NCBI GenBank assembly: GCA_030168595.1
Contig: CP115556.1
Span: 248,001-312,000, forward strand
Direction: 5' to 3'
Length of the DNA stretch: 64,000 nucleotides
Source of the DNA: Methanomassiliicoccales archaeon LGM-DZ1
GTDB lineage: Archaea > Thermoplasmatota > Thermoplasmata > Methanomassiliicoccales > Methanomethylophilaceae
The position numbers were made by a program, and so were the translations under genes. Positions 43,419-52,096 of this stretch are shown piece after piece. How positions within the stretch are numbered: the stretch's first letter is position 1; each line of letters starts with the position of its first letter. The notes under the pieces are model-generated. The model was not told the origin of the DNA and ran no database searches. It saw nothing but the letters and a program-made list of their open reading frames with translations.

Positions 43419-44006
43419 ATGATTGTCTACATCATCGGCGGCTTCCTCGGAAGCGGAAAGACCAGTCTGCTCATGAGGCTCGCCACCATGCTCGGCCAGA
43501 AGAAGGAGAGGGTCGCGATCGTCGTCAACGAGTCGGGCGAGATCGGCGTCGATGGGGCGACCCTCAAGGCCCAGGGATACGATGCCATCGAGCTCCCGCA
43601 GGGATGCATCTGCTGCACCCTCGCCGGGACCCTCCAGAACGCGCTCAGGAACATCAAGAACGACATCGACCCAGACATCATCATCATCGAGCCGACCGGG
43701 CTCGCTCTCCCCGGGAAGGTCAAGAACCTCGTCCGCTCCTCCTGCATCGACGAGGACAAGGACGTCGTCATCGGCATCGCCGATGTGCAGAGGTTCCACG
43801 ACCTGGTCACCAAGAGGGAGGACTTCTTCACCGGCCAGATGCGCGCCTCGGACTTCATCCTCATCAACAAGTCCGACCTCGCGAAACCCGGGCAGATCGA
43901 GGAGGCCTCCGCCTGGCTCCATGAGCGCTTCCCCGAGACCAAGGTCATCCCGGTGTCCGTCAAGACCGGGGACAACCTCGACAAGGTCTACGAGATGATA
44001 GAATGA
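43419..44006 (+). CDS. Short G3E-family (CobW/HypB-like) GTPase 2
   Basis: Same length (195) and layout as the preceding gene: P-loop GGFLGSGKTSLLMRL, GVDGATLKAQGYDAIELPQGCICCTLAGTLQ, EPTGLALPGKVKNL and NKSDLAKPG. The two proteins are clearly tandem duplicates, near-identical in motif blocks. It has its own promoter (TTTATAC near 43392) and overlaps the His/Cys-rich gene by 4 bp (ATGA), so it may work directly with that protein. The Cys at residue ~110 (RSSCIDEDKD) is absent from copy 1. Confidence 0.88.
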   Translation: MIVYIIGGFLGSGKTSLLMRLATMLGQKKERVAIVVNESGEIGVDGATLKAQGYDAIELPQGCICCTLAGTLQNALRNIKNDIDPDIIIIEPTGLALPGKVKNLVRSSCIDEDKDVVIGIADVQRFHDLVTKREDFFTGQMRASDFILINKSDLAKPGQIEEASAWLHERFPETKVIPVSVKTGDNLDKVYEMIE

Positions 44007-44743
44007 GCGAGGAGCACGAGCACCACCACGAGAACTCCATCGAGGAGGCCGGGGGCGCCGCCGCCGGCTTCACCGGGAAGATCTTCAACTTCAACACCGA
44101 CGCCGAGGCAAGGCTCGCCGATGCCCTGATGGCCGTCGGAAAGTACGTCCAGGGCGAATCTGGCTGTCTTCTCGGCCACATCAAGGCCGCAGTCTACAAG
44201 GACGACGGCACCGGGATAACCCTGAACCTCATCGACATGGACAACGGGGTCGAGCACCACGGCACCATGGCCCGCCAGGACGAGGTCAAGTTCAACTTCA
44301 TGTGCGCCGTCCTCGACGTCGATGAGCACGAGCTCACCCATGTCATGCTGCATGCCATCGATGATTCCGGGCTCGACTACGCCATCGACCCGGAATCGCT
44401 GAAGCATCACCATCACCACCATCACCATGACGGGGATGAGGATGACGACCATGATGAGGAGGAAGAGCATGAGCATCACCACCATGACGATGATGAGGAA
44501 AAGCACCATCACGGATGCTGCTGCCATGATGACGATGACCATGATGAGGACGGGCACCACCACCATGACGGTTGCTGCTGCCATGATGACGAGGACATGA
44601 GTTCCCTTCTCGACGAGAACGGGAAGCTGAGGCCCGACCACCATCACGACCATCATGATGAGCACGAGCACCACCACCATGACGATGATGACGGAGAAGA
44701 GCACCATCACGGGTGCTGCTGCCACAAGCATCATGACGAGTGA
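44003..44743 (+). CDS. His/Cys-rich putative metal-binding protein
   Basis: 246 residues. About residues 1-134 form an ordinary folded-looking domain (FTGKIFNFNTDAEARLADALMAVGKYVQGE...; VEHHGTMARQDEVKF), followed by ~110 residues of His, Asp and Glu runs with an eight-His stretch and three GCCCH motifs at about residues 171, 190 and 236. These could store or hand over zinc, cobalt or nickel. I do not recognise the N-terminal domain. Translationally coupled to GTPase 2 and upstream of ramA. Confidence 0.82.
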   Translation: MSEEHEHHHENSIEEAGGAAAGFTGKIFNFNTDAEARLADALMAVGKYVQGESGCLLGHIKAAVYKDDGTGITLNLIDMDNGVEHHGTMARQDEVKFNFMCAVLDVDEHELTHVMLHAIDDSGLDYAIDPESLKHHHHHHHHDGDEDDDHDEEEEHEHHHHDDDEEKHHHGCCCHDDDDHDEDGHHHHDGCCCHDDEDMSSLLDENGKLRPDHHHDHHDEHEHHHHDDDDGEEHHHGCCCHKHHDE

Positions 44744-44824
44744 CAGTCCAGTCCCCGATCAGGTCCGCAAGAGCCAGACATCCTAAATAGGATGAACTGT
44801 CCTCTAAGTAGTGTTAAACGACTT

Positions 44825-44845
44825 CGGCCGGCTCTGCGCCGGCCG
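44825..44845 (+). promoter_or_regulatory. Strong hairpin in the leader of ramA
   Basis: CGGCCGGC (44825-44832) pairs perfectly with GCCGGCCG (44838-44845). It lies between a TATA-like CCTAAATAGG (44782-44791) and the ramA start. It could be a terminator for the upstream gene, but no T tract follows, so a structured 5' leader is more likely. Confidence 0.45.
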
Positions 44846-44897
44846 CGGGGGAAAACCGTTTCCGTGCCAACCGGCGGCACATCAAGAAGGAGTCTCT

Positions 44898-46520
44898 ATG
44901 AGCATAGGAATCGCCATCGATGTAGGAACATCAGGCAGCAGAGCGCACGCCATCGACCTATCCAACAACAAAGTGCTGAAAACCGTCACGACCGAATGCC
45001 ACCCCCTGCCTGGCGCCAACGTGATGGACCATCTCACATTCTGCATCAACAACGGCAACCAGGTGGCCCATGAGATCCTCATCGACACCGAGAACAAGGT
45101 CATCAACGCGCTCGGCATCGACAAGCACCAGATCGAGAAGGTTTCCATCTGCGGCAACCCGATCCAGATGTCCCTGTTCCAGGGGATCCCCGTCGACGAC
45201 CTCGCCTTCGCAGGCGAGAACGCCAAGAAGGCCAGGGGGATCAAGGAGCAGAAGAGGGATGCGGGGGTGTTCTCCGCCGTCGACGTCGGCCTCGACGTCC
45301 CCGACGGCACCGAGCTCTACGTCCCGCCGGCGATCAGGCACGAGATCGGTGCCGACGCCCTCGCCATGATGTACAAGTCCGGATTCCTGGAGCAGAAGGC
45401 CAACTGCATGGTCACCGACTACGGTACCAACGCCGAGATGGCCCTCAAGGTCGGCGACGACATCTACACCGGGTCCGCCGCCGCGGGTCCGGCCATGGAG
45501 GGGCAGTCCATCCGCTGCGGGATGCTGGCGGCCCCCGGCGCCATCAGCGACCTCGAGTACGATTTCTCGTGGAGATGCAAGGTCCTCGACGACAGCATCT
45601 CCCCCCAGGACGGGGACCTCATAAACTTCGCCCTGGAGCAGGAGATGGAGAAGGGCCCGATGGACGGCAAGGCGAAGGGGATCACCGGGACCGGCGTCAT
45701 CGCGGCTGTGGCCGTCGCCCAGTACGAGCACCTCTGGCGGAAGGGGCAGCTCACCACCTCAGACGGCAGGATGCACCTCCAGGACGGCATCTACGTCGAT
45801 TCCCACGACATATCCGAGGCAGCCAAGGCCATCGGCGCCATGAGGGCGGGGCATTTCACCCTCCTGGAACATGCCGGTATCAAGTTCGACGACATGCACA
45901 CCATGTACATGGCGGGCGCGTCCGGAACTTATGTGGATGCCATGAAGGCCCGCGACGTCGGCCTCATACCCCCGACCTCGACCGAGATCTACCAGTGGGG
46001 CAACACTTCCCTGGCGCTCGCCGAGGACGTCCTGAGGGACCCGGAGCTCCTCGACAAACTGCAGGACATCGCCAACGGCATCCGCGCCAACCACGTCATG
46101 TTCGCGTCGGACCACGTCTTCGAGCAGATCTACATGCAGGAGCTCTCCTTCTGGGAGGAGGGCATGAGCCTCGAGGAATACAACAGGAACAATGCTGTCG
46201 AGGGCATCCAGGCCCTTCCGAAGGCCCGCGGGCACGCCAACGTCCACCGCATGGTCACCAGGGACATCCAGGACCTCGGAGTGAACGGCCTCACGATCAT
46301 CCACGACATCGGGACCCAGCTCGTCGGGAAGATGGACGGCTGCACCGTCTGCAGGAAGTGCGAGAGGAACTGCCCCGAGAAGGCCCTGACCATCTCCGAC
46401 GACGGAGTGGCCACCGTGCAGACCAAGAACTGCCTCGGCACCGCCTGCTACAGGTGCGAGCGCGAGTGCCCCTCCAAGGTGTTCAAGTACGGCACCCTGA
46501 GGCTGGCTGAGAAGGCCTGA
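44898..46520 (+). CDS. ramA: RamA-type corrinoid-protein reductive activase
   Basis: 540 residues from ATG 44898 (after AAGGAG). An ASKHA-like ATPase part begins IAIDVGTSGSRAHAIDL; the middle has VTDYGTNAEMALKVGDDIYTGSAAAGPAMEG; the C-terminus has two [4Fe-4S] motifs, CTVCRKCERNCPEKA and CLGTACYRCERECPSK. RamA reduces inactive cob(II)amide of methyltransferase corrinoid proteins to cob(I)amide with ATP. The substrate here is probably MtaC, encoded divergently 2.5 kb away, though methylamine corrinoid proteins elsewhere are possible. Length matches the family. Confidence 0.92.
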   Translation: MSIGIAIDVGTSGSRAHAIDLSNNKVLKTVTTECHPLPGANVMDHLTFCINNGNQVAHEILIDTENKVINALGIDKHQIEKVSICGNPIQMSLFQGIPVDDLAFAGENAKKARGIKEQKRDAGVFSAVDVGLDVPDGTELYVPPAIRHEIGADALAMMYKSGFLEQKANCMVTDYGTNAEMALKVGDDIYTGSAAAGPAMEGQSIRCGMLAAPGAISDLEYDFSWRCKVLDDSISPQDGDLINFALEQEMEKGPMDGKAKGITGTGVIAAVAVAQYEHLWRKGQLTTSDGRMHLQDGIYVDSHDISEAAKAIGAMRAGHFTLLEHAGIKFDDMHTMYMAGASGTYVDAMKARDVGLIPPTSTEIYQWGNTSLALAEDVLRDPELLDKLQDIANGIRANHVMFASDHVFEQIYMQELSFWEEGMSLEEYNRNNAVEGIQALPKARGHANVHRMVTRDIQDLGVNGLTIIHDIGTQLVGKMDGCTVCRKCERNCPEKALTISDDGVATVQTKNCLGTACYRCERECPSKVFKYGTLRLAEKA

Positions 46521-46523
46521 GAT

Positions 46524-46568
46524 CCGGGGAGGCACCGCCTCCCCCGGCAAACCGTTTCAAGATTTTTT
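46524..46568 (+). terminator. Terminator after ramA
   Basis: CCGGGGAGGC (46524-46533) pairs with GCCTCCCCCGG (46537-46547) apart from one extra C, and six T follow at 46563-46568. It starts 4 bp after the ramA stop. Confidence 0.75.
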
Positions 46569-46699
46569 CGGGATCTAAAAATGTTCCAGATCCCAGATTT
46601 TCCTGCCGGATCAGAACATGCAGGATCCGCTGCCTGAACGGAAAGGATTCAAGATCCGCAGCTATGCGGAACAGATATGCCAGATAAAGAAAACTCAGG

Positions 46700-46783
46700 T
46701 GCAGAGGCGGGGATTCGAACCCCGGAAACGCTAAGTACAGGATCCTAAGTCCTGCGCCTTTGACCTGGCTCGGCTACCCCTGC
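46700..46783 (-). tRNA. tRNA-Leu (anticodon UAG)
   Basis: 84 nt read from 46783: acceptor stem GCAGGGG pairs with CCTCTGC (one G-U); anticodon stem CAGGA/TCCTG encloses CTTAGGA, giving anticodon TAG for CUA/CUN leucine codons. The long variable arm and the D-arm sequence TAGCCGAGCC are class II features of tRNA-Leu. T arm GGTTCGAATCC. Discriminator A at 46700; CCA is not encoded. No intron. Confidence 0.95.
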
Positions 46784-46925
46784 AGCTGAACCGCAGATGC
46801 TTACCTGGTTTATATCGTTCGCGTCTGCTCCCGCGTGCACGGAGCATGACACATCCCTGAGGACAGGCCTGCTTCACGCTCCCCTGATACGGGGGTGGGG
46901 CATCGGCTTCCGAGCCGGATCCTCT

Positions 46926-47750
46926 TCAGAAGCGCCTTCTGTGCCCGCTGCCCCCGTTCCCTTTCCTCGCTTTCAAGGCGGCCTTCGGGTCGTAGGACTT
47001 CAGCCATTTCACGAGATCGGCGTCGGCATCGGTCCACTGCGGCGTCTCCCCCCTGTCTATGTACTCGTGGTACCATGCCTCGGCATCCTCCATGGGCTTG
47101 GCCATGTCCGGACGGTCGACGGCGATGACCGCGCAGTTCTCCGGCGAAGGGACCCAGTTCCCGGGACGGTCGTAATCCTGGTCCTCCAGGAAGCCGACGG
47201 CGAAGACGATCCTGTCGAGATCGGAAAGCTGGGCGTACAGCCCCGCCTGGAGCATATAGGTCTCCGGGATGACCGATACCTTCCCCTCGGAGTCCAGCCA
47301 TTTGGGGCGGTTGCCGGAGGTCTTGATCTCCAGGACGGCCTGCCTCCTCCCTTCGTACCCGATATAGCCGTCGACCAGACCGCCGAAGACCTTGCTGTCG
47401 TGGAAATGATCGTATCCGCATTTCTCGCGGGGGACCGGCTCCTCCACCGTCAGCTGCTCCGACTGCGGTATACCCAGTATGCCGGGAAGGAGGGATTGGG
47501 CGTTCTTCCTCACGTAATTCCTGATCACCGGTTCCAGGGCGTTCCCCGCATCGATGTACTTGTTCCTGGGGTCCCCCGGATATATGCCGGCGAGTTCCAG
47601 GGATACTTTGAAGGGGGTGGAGAGGTCGCTGACGCCCAGGATGGGGCCCAGTTTCGTCCCTGAGATCTTCTTCTTCCGGTAAAGATCGAAGACGACCACC
47701 CTGTCGCTGTCGTCGATCTCGACGATGTTCGCTCTGCCGTCGAATGCCAT
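46926..47750 (-). CDS. YqaJ-like PD-(D/E)XK nuclease domain protein
   Basis: 274 residues from ATG 47750 (MAFDGRANI). The pattern GTKLGPILGVSDLSTPF, a central EPVIRNYVRKN, GGLVDGYIGYEGRRQAVLEIKTSG (catalytic D and E-x-K) and QAGLYAQLS (conserved Gln) matches the YqaJ/lambda-exonuclease-like PD-(D/E)XK fold. Such proteins often come from phages or act in recombination, but none of the neighbours is viral. The C-terminus is short and basic (GHRRRF). An in-frame extension to 47921 was rejected. Confidence 0.78.
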   Translation of the reverse strand: MAFDGRANIVEIDDSDRVVVFDLYRKKKISGTKLGPILGVSDLSTPFKVSLELAGIYPGDPRNKYIDAGNALEPVIRNYVRKNAQSLLPGILGIPQSEQLTVEEPVPREKCGYDHFHDSKVFGGLVDGYIGYEGRRQAVLEIKTSGNRPKWLDSEGKVSVIPETYMLQAGLYAQLSDLDRIVFAVGFLEDQDYDRPGNWVPSPENCAVIAVDRPDMAKPMEDAEAWYHEYIDRGETPQWTDADADLVKWLKSYDPKAALKARKGNGGSGHRRRF

Positions 47751-47924
47751 GCTCGGACTATCCGTTCTCTGGGTATATACACGGAACGGTCTGCATGCAG
47801 CGGGAGCGCCGATATCAGGTCTGTTCCGGCGGTCTGCGGGCAGAACGCATATGCCTGTGTCCCCGCCATATATGTCCATTCCCGCGCGCATAATATAAAG
47901 GAAGATTCCATGCGGAAGCATGTT

Positions 47925-47945
47925 GGAAGGGTTTTCGGCCCTTCC
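47925..47945 (+). promoter_or_regulatory. Hairpin in the iorA leader
   Basis: GGAAGGG (47925-47931) and CCCTTCC (47939-47945) form a perfect 7-bp stem ending 5 bp before an ATG at 47951 and 14 bp before the preferred start. It could hide or shape the ribosome-binding region. A TATA-like CATAATATAAAG lies at 47889-47900. Confidence 0.45.
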
Positions 47946-47959
47946 GGGAAATGAATCGC

Positions 47960-49777
47960 ATGGCAGATCTTCTAGCAGAAAACGGGAAGCAGCTGCTCCT
48001 CGGGAACGAGGCGATCACCCGCGGCCTGTTCGAGGCTGGGGTCAGGTTCGCCTCGACATATCCAGGCACTCCTTCGTCAGAGGTCGGGAACCTCCTCGAG
48101 GTATATTCGGACAAGGCCGGCATGTACTTCGAGTTCTCGTCCAACGAGAAGACAGCGGTCGAGGTGGCCGCGGCCGCCGCATCGTCGGGCGTCAGGTCGT
48201 TCACGTTCATGAAGCATGTCGGGCTTAACGTGGCCGCCGATCCCATGATGACCCTCGCCTACGCCGGCGTCAGGGCGGGTATGCTCATCATGTCCGCAGA
48301 TGACCCTTCGGCGCACAGCTCGCAGAACGAGCAGGACAACAGGTACTACTCGACCCTCGCCCTCATCCCGATGGTGGAGCCTTCGAACCCCCAGGAGGCG
48401 AAGGACTTCATCGCCCCCGCTTACGAGATATCGGAGCGGCTCGGCCTCCCGCTGCTCTACAGGACCACCACCCGCGTCAACCACGCCAGGTCCCCTGTCG
48501 AGCTCGGGAAGATCCGCACCGATACCCCCGCCAAGGGACACTTCGACAAGGACGACGCCTGCTTCGTCAACATCCCGGCCTACGCCATCCACAACCGCGT
48601 CAGGCTGCTGGAGAAGATGAAGGCGGCCGAAGAGCTCTCCGAGAGCTCCCCCCTGAACCGCATCGAGGGCAGCGGGGACGTCGGCGTCATCACCTCCGGC
48701 GTCGCCTACTGCTATGTGAAGGAGTTCGTCTCCGGCGTCTCCATCCTCAAACTGGGGTTTACCAACCCGGTGCCGGAGAAGAAGATCGCCGATTTCGTCA
48801 GAGGCAAGAGGATGGTCATCGTCGCCGAGGAGCTCGAGCCCTTCCTCGAGGACCAGGTCCTCAGGATCTGCGCCCAGAACGGCATCTCCGTCCCGGTGCA
48901 CGGCAAGAGGGACGGCACCCTCCCGAGGGAATGGGAGTACTCCCCGGACACCATGAAGAGGCTGAAAGGCCTCGTTGATGTCAGGGAGACCCCCGAGCCC
49001 ATGCCCAAGAGCTCGCTGAAGATCCCCGGAAGGCCCCCGTCGCTCTGCGCCGGATGCCCCCACCGCGGGATGTACGCCGCCGTGAAGAAGGCCGTCGGCA
49101 AGACCCCCGTGGTCTACTGCTCCGACATCGGCTGCTACACCCTCGGCGTCCAGCCTCCCTTCCGCACCGCGGACTTCATCATCTGCATGGGCGGGGGCGC
49201 AGGGGCCGCCGGAGGCTTCGCGCAGGCCACCGACCAGAAGCCGATCTCGTTCATCGGGGACTCCACCTTCTTCCACGCGGGCGTCCCCCCGCTGACCTCG
49301 GCGCTGTTCAACCACCACAACATCGTCATGGTCATCCTGGACAACCGCACCACGGCCATGACCGGCCACCAGCCCAACCCCGGCACCGGGCGCCACTTCG
49401 GAGGCATTGACACCGATGCCGTCGACATCGAGGGCGTCGTGAAGGGCCTGGGAGTGAAGTTCGTCCGCACCGTCAACCCGTACAACGTCAGGGCGGCCGC
49501 GGACGTCATGAAGGAGGCCCTCGCGTTCGACGGGGTCGCAGTGGTCATCAGCAAGTGCCCCTGCCCCCTGCTCCTTAAGAAGGAGAAGAGGCTAGAGAAG
49601 AAGGTCTGCGTTGTGGACCAGGACAGGTGCGTCAGATGCTACACCTGCCTGAACACCATCGCCTGCCCCGCCCTCATCAAGAAGGACGGCGCGGTGCAGG
49701 TGGACCCGTCCCAGTGCATCGGGTGCGGGATGTGCGCCGATGTCTGCCCCAAGAAGTGCATAGAGGTGAGGCAATGA
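47960..49777 (+). CDS. iorA: Indolepyruvate:ferredoxin oxidoreductase, alpha subunit
   Basis: 605 residues from ATG 47960 (MADLLAENGKQLLLGNEAITRG); ATG 47951 is an alternative. It has the pyruvate-oxidoreductase N-terminal domain, the TPP-binding part (CAGCPHRGMYAAVKK; CMGGGAGAAGGFAQ; IGDSTFFHAGVPPL) and a C-terminal ferredoxin domain with two [4Fe-4S] motifs (CVRCYTCLNTIACP, CIGCGMCADVCPKKC). With IorB it oxidatively decarboxylates aryl pyruvates to aryl-CoA, reducing ferredoxin, or runs in reverse for aromatic amino-acid synthesis. Overlaps iorB by 4 bp. Confidence 0.95.
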   Translation: MADLLAENGKQLLLGNEAITRGLFEAGVRFASTYPGTPSSEVGNLLEVYSDKAGMYFEFSSNEKTAVEVAAAAASSGVRSFTFMKHVGLNVAADPMMTLAYAGVRAGMLIMSADDPSAHSSQNEQDNRYYSTLALIPMVEPSNPQEAKDFIAPAYEISERLGLPLLYRTTTRVNHARSPVELGKIRTDTPAKGHFDKDDACFVNIPAYAIHNRVRLLEKMKAAEELSESSPLNRIEGSGDVGVITSGVAYCYVKEFVSGVSILKLGFTNPVPEKKIADFVRGKRMVIVAEELEPFLEDQVLRICAQNGISVPVHGKRDGTLPREWEYSPDTMKRLKGLVDVRETPEPMPKSSLKIPGRPPSLCAGCPHRGMYAAVKKAVGKTPVVYCSDIGCYTLGVQPPFRTADFIICMGGGAGAAGGFAQATDQKPISFIGDSTFFHAGVPPLTSALFNHHNIVMVILDNRTTAMTGHQPNPGTGRHFGGIDTDAVDIEGVVKGLGVKFVRTVNPYNVRAAADVMKEALAFDGVAVVISKCPCPLLLKKEKRLEKKVCVVDQDRCVRCYTCLNTIACPALIKKDGAVQVDPSQCIGCGMCADVCPKKCIEVRQ

Positions 49778-50370
49778 AGTACTCAGTCCAGATCGTCGGG
49801 GTCGGAGGGCAGGGGGTCCTGCTCGCCTCCATGGTGCTCGGGAACGCCGCGATGCGCGCCGGGCACAGGGTGATGATGAGCGAGGTCCACGGGATGGCCC
49901 AGAGGGGCGGCAGCGTCACCTCCACCGTCAGGTTCGGGGACGAGGTCTACAGCCCCCTCGAGGCAGCCGGCAATGCCGACCTCATCATGGCCTTCGAGCC
50001 GGTCGAGGCCGTCCGCAGCCTTCCGATGGGGAACCGCGGATCGGTCGTCCTCATGAACCTCGATCCGGTCTACCCCGGGAACGTGGCCGCCGGGTTCGAT
50101 ACCTATCCGGACATCGGCAGCCTGGTCGCCGAAGCGAAGAAGAGCTGCAGCCGCGTCCTCACCGTCAGGGCAACGGAGATTGCCGTGAAGGCCGGCAAGG
50201 CCGTGGCCGCCAATGCCGTCATGATCGGCGCCGTGGCCGCCGCCGATGGGTTCCCGATCGGGAAGGACCTGCTCAAGGAGGTCCTCCTCGAGACCGTCCC
50301 GGCCAAGTTCAGGGACCTCAACGCCGCCGCCTTCGACATGGGCTACGACGCGATGAAGAACAGCGCCTGA
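49774..50370 (+). CDS. iorB: Indolepyruvate:ferredoxin oxidoreductase, beta subunit
   Basis: 198 residues of the pyruvate-ferredoxin gamma-type domain: VQIVGVGGQGVLLASMVLG at the N-terminus, EVHGMAQRGGSVTSTVRFG and NAVMIGAVAAADGFPI. It is the partner of IorA, to which it is translationally coupled (ATGA). No aryl-CoA synthetase gene is adjacent. Followed after about 250 bp by the trp operon. Confidence 0.94.
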   Translation: MKYSVQIVGVGGQGVLLASMVLGNAAMRAGHRVMMSEVHGMAQRGGSVTSTVRFGDEVYSPLEAAGNADLIMAFEPVEAVRSLPMGNRGSVVLMNLDPVYPGNVAAGFDTYPDIGSLVAEAKKSCSRVLTVRATEIAVKAGKAVAANAVMIGAVAAADGFPIGKDLLKEVLLETVPAKFRDLNAAAFDMGYDAMKNSA

Positions 50371-50539
50371 TCCGAGGGATTTCTTCCCGGCAAACCTCTT
50401 CCCAAACCACTTCCTGCTTCTGTTCTCATTCCGATTTCTGCGCTGAACCGCTCCTGGCATGCAGTCTCTCCAGCGTATTCTGCACCGGTGTACCCTGCAT
50501 TTTTGCGCATAATAATGCATATTTATGTTCATTAATACC

Positions 50540-50623
50540 ATTTTTAAGACATAGATTTATATCCCTGAGCCAGATTCCAAGTATCGTTCTTAAAACATCA
50601 TTAATGTACATAAGAATACAGAG
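50540..50623 (+). promoter_or_regulatory. Promoter region of the trp operon with a TGTACA site
   Basis: A/T-rich sequence with GATTTATATCC (about 50547-50557) as a candidate TATA box. A TGTACA lies at 50605-50610 within an ATTAATGTACATAA context just before the trpE start. TGTACA is the core recognised by TrpY in Methanothermobacter; here only one copy is seen, so TrpY-type control is only a suggestion. No attenuator-like leader peptide is visible. Confidence 0.45.
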
Positions 50624-52096
50624 ATGAGAAAAATGCTCACACCAACCATCGAGGAGGTCAGGAAGTACGCCGCGGACGGCAGGTACGACATCTGCCCCGT
50701 GCGCAGGGAGATCCTCTCCGACTTCAGGACCCCCATCGAGGTCATGAGGGCGCTGATGAACGTCTCGGGCCACTGCTACATGTTCGAGAGCGCGGATGCG
50801 ACCAAGAGGAGGGGACGCTACACCTTCCTCGGGTTCGACCCCAAGATGGGGATCAGCATCCGCAACGGGAAGATGAAGGTCGGCGACCTCGAGTTCGAGA
50901 CCCGCGACCCCAACAGCTACATCAGGCAGGTCCTCGGCAAGTACAGGAGCCCGAAGGTCGACGGGTTCCCCCCGTTCACCGGCGGCCTCGTCGGATACTT
51001 CTCCTACGACTATCTGAAATACGCCGAGCCGTCGCTGGACCTGGACGCGAAGGATGATGAGATGTTCAACGACATCGACCTCATGCTCTTCGACAGGGTC
51101 GTGGTCTTCGACAACTTCGCCCAGAAGCTCCTCCTGATCGCCAACGTGAACCTGAGCAGGCTGGACACCGATTACAACCGCGCCGAGTCCGACATCCGCC
51201 AGATGGAGGAGATCGTCAGGCACGGGGCGCCCAAGCCGGACCTCTCCGGCCGCCTGAAGTCCGAGATCAGGCCGTTCTTCACCGAGGAGCAGTACTGCTC
51301 CATGATCGAGAAGGCCAAGGAGCGCATCTACGAGGGGGACATCTTCCAGGTGGTCCTCTCGAACAGGCTGGAGGCCGACTACGAGGGCAGCCTCTTCAAC
51401 ACCTACAGGGTGCTGAGGACGGTCAACCCCTCCCCCTACATGTTCTACTTCTCCGGTTCCGACATGGAAGTCGCCGGCGCCTCGCCGGAGACCCTGGTCA
51501 AGCTGGAGGACGGCATCCTGCACACCTTCCCCCTGGCCGGCACCCGCCCCCGCGGGAAGACCGAGGAAGAGGACAGGGAGCTCGCCGAGGGCCTGCTGAA
51601 GGACCCCAAGGAGCTCGCCGAGCACAACATGCTGGTGGACCTCGGCAGGAACGACATCGGGAAGATCTCCGAGTTCGGGACGGTGAAGGTGGAGAGGTTC
51701 CACTGCATCGAGCGCTACTCCCATGTGATGCACATCGGGTCCAGCGTCCGCGGAGAGATCGCCCGCGGTAAGGACGCTCTCGACGCGGTCGGCGCCGTCC
51801 TCCCGGCCGGGACCCTGTCCGGGGCCCCCAAGATCAGGGCGTGCCAGATCATCAACTCCCTGGAGAACTGCAAGCGCGGGATCTACGGCGGCGGGTTCGG
51901 CTACATCGGCTTCGGCGGGAACCTGGACCTCTGCATCGGCATCCGCCTCGCCTACAAGAAGAACGGCAAGGTCTTCATCAGGTCGGGCGCAGGGATCGTC
52001 GCCGATTCCCAGCCGCACAGAGAATACAAGGAATGCCTCGACAAGGCCGCGGCCGTGGTCTTCGCCCTGAAGAAAGCGGAGGATGAGGACCTGTGA
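50624..52096 (+). CDS. trpE: Anthranilate synthase component I
   Basis: 490 residues; start MRKMLTP at 50624 or the ATG three codons later. The N-terminal regulatory domain has YMFESADATKRRGRYTFLGFDP, and the chorismate-binding domain has IYEGDIFQVVLSNR, FPLAGTRPRGKTEEED, LVDLGRNDIGKIS and SGAPKIRACQII with GGGFGYIGF. It forms anthranilate from chorismate with TrpG, to which it is coupled by a 4-bp overlap. First gene of trpEGDCFBA. Confidence 0.95.
   Translation: MRKMLTPTIEEVRKYAADGRYDICPVRREILSDFRTPIEVMRALMNVSGHCYMFESADATKRRGRYTFLGFDPKMGISIRNGKMKVGDLEFETRDPNSYIRQVLGKYRSPKVDGFPPFTGGLVGYFSYDYLKYAEPSLDLDAKDDEMFNDIDLMLFDRVVVFDNFAQKLLLIANVNLSRLDTDYNRAESDIRQMEEIVRHGAPKPDLSGRLKSEIRPFFTEEQYCSMIEKAKERIYEGDIFQVVLSNRLEADYEGSLFNTYRVLRTVNPSPYMFYFSGSDMEVAGASPETLVKLEDGILHTFPLAGTRPRGKTEEEDRELAEGLLKDPKELAEHNMLVDLGRNDIGKISEFGTVKVERFHCIERYSHVMHIGSSVRGEIARGKDALDAVGAVLPAGTLSGAPKIRACQIINSLENCKRGIYGGGFGYIGFGGNLDLCIGIRLAYKKNGKVFIRSGAGIVADSQPHREYKECLDKAAAVVFALKKAEDEDL

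Noticed and set aside
46926-47921. Longer start for the YqaJ-like protein
   Set aside because: The extra ~57 residues cover the iorA-side promoter region and do not fit the family N-terminus; ATG 47750 does.
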